Positions 33,327-36,032 of a DNA stretch of 36,032 bases are shown one piece after another. Position 1 is the stretch's first letter, and each line of letters begins with the position of its first letter. The notes under the pieces are model-generated. The model saw only the letters and a program-made list of their open reading frames with translations, searched no databases and was not told the DNA's origin. Position numbers and translations under genes: made by a program. This DNA comes from Prevotellaceae bacterium (lineage in GTDB: Bacteria; Bacteroidota; Bacteroidia; Bacteroidales; UBA932): NCBI GenBank assembly GCA_031263585.1, contig JAISFN010000098.1:1-36032 (forward strand). The letters run 5' to 3'.

Positions 33327-34010
33327 ATGTTTCTCAAAGTCCCTGTCTTGTTTGCGACATTGTTTTTTATTTTTTCCGAAACTTGTGATTTAAAGGCGCA
33401 ATCGGACATCGATACCGTTGAAGTTACACGTTGCCTGCAAAAAAAATACAATTTTAAAAATCCAGTTGAAATTTTACAGCATATTAGTAGCGATGACGAT
33501 GAGGTGTATGTATTCCGGATTGATGCTAAAGATACCAAGCTCCATAAGTATTTGAAAAATATTTACAAAAATCGATTCGGGAAAAAAAAGACCAATATAT
33601 TTTCGTCGCAGTATGAAAAGTTTTTTATCCCCGAACATTTTTTGCACATATTTGTACCAGTTTTTAAGTATCAGGGCAATTATTATTTATATCAGCCCTG
33701 CGATTTTCTTTTCTCGTTTAAGCTTACCGACAGCTATTTTGCCCCTGCCTATATGGACGGCGCTTATGCTTACCCTATTGTTGCTTTTATTAAAGACCAT
33801 GTAAACAGCATAAACGTAGCTACGGGTGTGCAACGTGGCGAGTACTCGATTGATTTGTTCGACGGTATCGGAAAAATTTACAGGCTGAAAATTGATGGAA
33901 AATTTGCAGGTTATTTTACACCGCTCGATAATTTGGGCGAATTGGGAATTATTGCTGAAGACTGTTACAACCAGGGCGCTATTTTTAGGAACAATTTTGA
34001 GTGGGAATAA
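33327..34010 (+). CDS. secreted protein of unknown function, inside the inverted-repeat unit
   Basis: With the ATG at 33327 it has 227 residues and a signal peptide (MFLKVPVLFATLFFIFSETCDLKAQ). An earlier ATG at 33276 adds 17 residues encoded by the repeat arm, which would spoil the signal peptide, so the later start is preferred. The mature part (SDIDTVEVTRCLQKKYNFKN, VFRIDAKDTKLHKYLKNIYK, a C-terminal GVQRGEYSIDLFDGIGKIYR) has mixed helix and strand. I recognise no family. It is the only gene between the two 70-bp arms, and an adjacent site of this type suggests it moves or inverts as a unit. Confidence 0.65.
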   Translation: MFLKVPVLFATLFFIFSETCDLKAQSDIDTVEVTRCLQKKYNFKNPVEILQHISSDDDEVYVFRIDAKDTKLHKYLKNIYKNRFGKKKTNIFSSQYEKFFIPEHFLHIFVPVFKYQGNYYLYQPCDFLFSFKLTDSYFAPAYMDGAYAYPIVAFIKDHVNSINVATGVQRGEYSIDLFDGIGKIYRLKIDGKFAGYFTPLDNLGELGIIAEDCYNQGAIFRNNFEWE

Positions 34011-34049
34011 CTATATTTGTTGTACAGATAAACTTAATAAGTATTGAAA

Positions 34050-34119
34050 ATTTTATATTTTTATAATATGCTGATATAATGAGCTTCATAACTTTTGAAA
34101 TAGAAAATAAATCCTTTCG
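34050..34119 (-). repeat. Right arm of the 70-bp inverted repeat
   Basis: Reverse complement of 33246-33315 with 69 of 70 positions identical. On the minus strand it would open a frame that begins with the same 13 codons as the left arm (MKLIISAYYKNIK) but soon stops. Confidence 0.85.
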
Positions 34120-34237
34120 GTTATTTAGAGCCTATTTAAGTTTTATAAAATCAATTTACTACAACAAAAATACATATTTAAATAAATTTGAAAATAAATA
34201 AGATATCGAATTTTTACTACAAAGGGTTTAACGGTTT

Positions 34238-34311
34238 CCACAAAGGATACAAAGGTTCGAATATAACCGAATTTCTTTGTGAATATAGGGGTTGCTTTGT
34301 GTTCATTGTGG
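34238..34311. repeat. Imperfect inverted repeat, CACAAAGG type
   Basis: CCACAAAGGATACAAAGG and CTTTGTGTTCATTGTGG are imperfect reverse complements around a 38-base spacer. Non-coding; possibly a small dispersed element. Confidence 0.4.
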
Positions 34312-34458
34312 TAAAAATGTAAAATTTTAACAGGCTATTAATTGAAAGTGGAAAATGAAGGAATGGTATCAGAATAAGCCCTGCCCTATTGGAGGGGTTG
34401 GGAAGGCTTCATTACACTTCATGATTAACTATTAACGAATCATCAAATAAATAATAGT

Positions 34459-35682
34459 ATGGAAACAGTTATTGATAAATTTTTACGCTATATTGCTATC
34501 GATACCCAATCGGATGATAGCAGCGAATCGCAGCCCAGCACGGCAAAACAGTTGAACCTGTCTAAGCTGCTGGTTAACGAGTTACAGCAAATGGGCATAA
34601 CAGATACCTCTCTGGATGAATACGGATACATTATGGTAACTATCCCGGCCAATACCGATAAAAAGCTGCCCGTTATCGGGTTTATTGCCCACGTCGATAC
34701 GGCGCCCGATATGTTGGGGGCTAATGTGAATCCGCAATTTGTAAAAAATTACGATGGCAACGATATTGTAATTAATAAGGGAAAAAACCTTGTACTTAAT
34801 ACCAAAGAATTTCCCGAACTGAAAGCCTACAAAGGGCAAACCATTATTACAACTGACGGCACTACTTTATTGGGAGCCGACGATAAAGCTGGTATTGCCG
34901 AAATTATGTGGGCTGCCGAGTATATAATAAATCATCCCGAAATTAAGCACGGTACAATTAAAATAGGTTTTACGCCCGATGAGGAAATCGGGCGCGGGGT
35001 TGATAAATTTGACGTTCAGCGGTTCGGGGCAGAGTATGCCTATACAATGGATGGCGGGGCTATCGGCGAACTGGAGTACGAAAATTTCAACGCGGCATCG
35101 GCAAAAGTAAGCGTGCAGGGACGCAACATACACCCTGGTTACGCCAAAGATAAAATGATTAATGCCATTTTGGTGGCTATGGAATTAAACGCCATGCTGC
35201 CGGTAAACCAACGTCCTGAATTTACCGAGGGCTATGACGGTTTTTTCCATGTAATCAAAATGAATGGTACGGTGGAGAATGCCGATGTCCAATACATTAT
35301 TCGCGACCATAGCCGAGAAAAATTTGAGCAGAAAAAAGCATTTATAAAAAATTGTGTCGATTTTTTGAATAAGCGTTTTGGCGAAGGAACTTTAACGCTC
35401 GAAGTGAAAGACCAATACTATAACATGCGTGAAATGGTTGAACCTCACTACAGTATTGTGGATACCGCATTCAAGGCCATGGAAATGACAGGGATTAAGC
35501 CTTTAGTAAAGCCCATACGTGGGGGAACCGATGGTGCGCGTTTATCGTACATGGGGTTGCCCTGCCCCAATATTTTTGCAGGAGGGCATAACTTCCACGG
35601 AAAGTTCGAGTACGTTCCGGCAGAATCAATGGAAAAAGCCTGCCAGGTTATCCTGAATATTGTTAAGCTTTATGCCGAATAA
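34459..35682 (+). CDS. pepT: peptidase T (aminotripeptidase, M20 family)
   Basis: Cytosolic dizinc enzyme that removes the N-terminal residue from tripeptides. 407 residues, usual length. Metal-site motifs are present: HVDTAPD (His78, Asp80), [13 protein letters not shown] (Asp141, Asp142), [10 protein letters not shown] (Glu175, Glu176), [19 protein letters not shown] (Asp198), and the C-terminal [19 protein letters not shown] and [12 protein letters not shown]. The start codon gives [20 protein letters not shown]. Transcribed alone, followed by repeat R1 copy C. Confidence 0.96.
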   Translation: METVIDKFLRYIAIDTQSDDSSESQPSTAKQLNLSKLLVNELQQMGITDTSLDEYGYIMVTIPANTDKKLPVIGFIAHVDTAPDMLGANVNPQFVKNYDGNDIVINKGKNLVLNTKEFPELKAYKGQTIITTDGTTLLGADDKAGIAEIMWAAEYIINHPEIKHGTIKIGFTPDEEIGRGVDKFDVQRFGAEYAYTMDGGAIGELEYENFNAASAKVSVQGRNIHPGYAKDKMINAILVAMELNAMLPVNQRPEFTEGYDGFFHVIKMNGTVENADVQYIIRDHSREKFEQKKAFIKNCVDFLNKRFGEGTLTLEVKDQYYNMREMVEPHYSIVDTAFKAMEMTGIKPLVKPIRGGTDGARLSYMGLPCPNIFAGGHNFHGKFEYVPAESMEKACQVILNIVKLYAE

Positions 35683-35698
35683 ATAAGTAGTCTGTAAT

Positions 35699-35739
35699 CA
35701 CACTAATACCGCACGATTGTATCACACGGTATTAGTGTG
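35699..35739 (+). terminator. Hairpin after pepT, inside repeat R1 copy C
   Basis: CACACTAATACCG and CGGTATTAGTGTG are perfect 13-base complements around a 15-base loop, 16 bases after the stop. The stem is not followed by a strong T-run, so it may stop transcripts only weakly; it is also part of the repeat. Confidence 0.5.
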
Positions 35740-35782
35740 GTTAAATATAATGCCGCACGAAAAGATTCGCACGGTAGCGGGA
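35701..35782 (+). repeat. Dispersed repeat R1, copy C
   Basis: Shares CCGCACGATT-G/A-TATCAC and AATGCCGCACGAAAAGATT followed by ACGGTAGCG with copy B at 4396-4482. The arms of the hairpin are better preserved here than in copy B. Confidence 0.6.
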
Positions 35783-35966
35783 GATAATTTTTTGTTATTA
35801 TACTGAATACCAGTGAAATATCTTGTAAATCAATAAAAATAGATTATTTGCTCATTCAAGATAACAAAATAGTAATAGATGGGTACTAAGTAATTTAAAA
35901 TATTTATTGTCGCATTTTTGTTTAATCTATTAATATTTCGTATATTTATCTTATAATAAATATATT

Positions 35967-36032
35967 ATGAGGTTTGTGAGATTGTCAGAAGCAGAAAGAT
36001 CAAAAGTTGAAACTTTATATAAAACCAGCCCT
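35967..36032 (+). CDS. N-terminus of a probable IS630-like or HTH protein, cut by the window edge
   Basis: 22 codons remain: MRFVRLSEAERSKVETLYKT and two more. The phrase R-L-S-E-x-E-R-x-x-x-E-x-L-Y-K-T-S resembles the start of IS630-type transposases and of related helix-turn-helix proteins in Bacteroidota. The rest lies outside the window, so integrity and family cannot be settled. Confidence 0.45.
   Translation, partial: MRFVRLSEAERSKVETLYKTSP

Larger units (their letters stand above)
34011..34458. other. Region between the secreted-protein gene and pepT
   Basis: It contains the right arm of the 70-bp inverted repeat (34050-34119) and an imperfect inverted repeat of the CACAAAGG / CTTTGTG type (34238-34256 with 34295-34311), a sequence style common in Bacteroidota intergenic DNA. 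No coding sequence seen. No consensus promoter for pepT is obvious. Confidence 0.5.

Overview
The window looks like Bacteroidota DNA, most likely order Bacteroidales. It is AT-rich, start codons lack Shine-Dalgarno sequences, several genes have a promoter element of the Bacteroidota type (TAnnTTTG), and the gene content fits: a lid-less adenylate kinase, the single-chain glycyl-tRNA synthetase, a GldA-type ABC ATPase, a TonB-dependent receptor under a TPP riboswitch, and PepE/PepT peptidases. I cannot fix the genus.

Layout: (1) 1-184, an IS982 transposase fragment cut by the window edge. (2) 445-1602, purine genes hpt and adk. (3) 1904-4153, a membrane-anchored alpha/beta hydrolase between two direct AT-rich repeats. 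(4) 4701-8866, a graveyard of decayed transposases (IS110, ISL3, IS5, IS1380, IS4) interrupted only by tRNA-Gly(GCC) and an outer-membrane beta-barrel gene. (5) 9143-16066, glyS, a small periplasmic protein, a GNAT acetyltransferase overlapping an unrecognised two-TM protein, a YD-repeat-like secreted protein, sodB and pepE. (6) 16262-19437, an IS1595 remnant, a coiled-coil membrane protein, gldA and another transposase remnant. (7) 19608-27147, a MITE-like element, then a heavy-metal efflux module: Fur-family regulator, His-rich small membrane protein, decayed PAP2 phosphatase, and CzcB, CzcA and CzcC homologues. (8) 27196-28665, inverted repeat, IS982 and IS1 remnants. (9) 28979-35682, fbp, the riboswitch-controlled receptor, a secreted protein inside a pair of 70-bp inverted repeats, and pepT. 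(10) The 5' end of a probable IS630-like gene at the right edge.

The metal module reads as one unit. The Fur-family repressor gene ends in a perfect 7-1-7 palindrome that overlaps its own stop codon and lies just upstream of a promoter for the downstream genes. Those genes encode a histidine-rich inner-membrane protein and a complete tripartite RND pump whose adaptor has an extended His/Asp-rich N-terminus. Mobile-element debris on both sides suggests it was acquired.

The least explained items are the 874-bp unit with 70-bp inverted repeats around a secreted protein gene (a diverged third copy of the arm lies at 30183-30258), several families of dispersed intergenic repeats, and the CorA-like-topology protein overlapping a GNAT gene.
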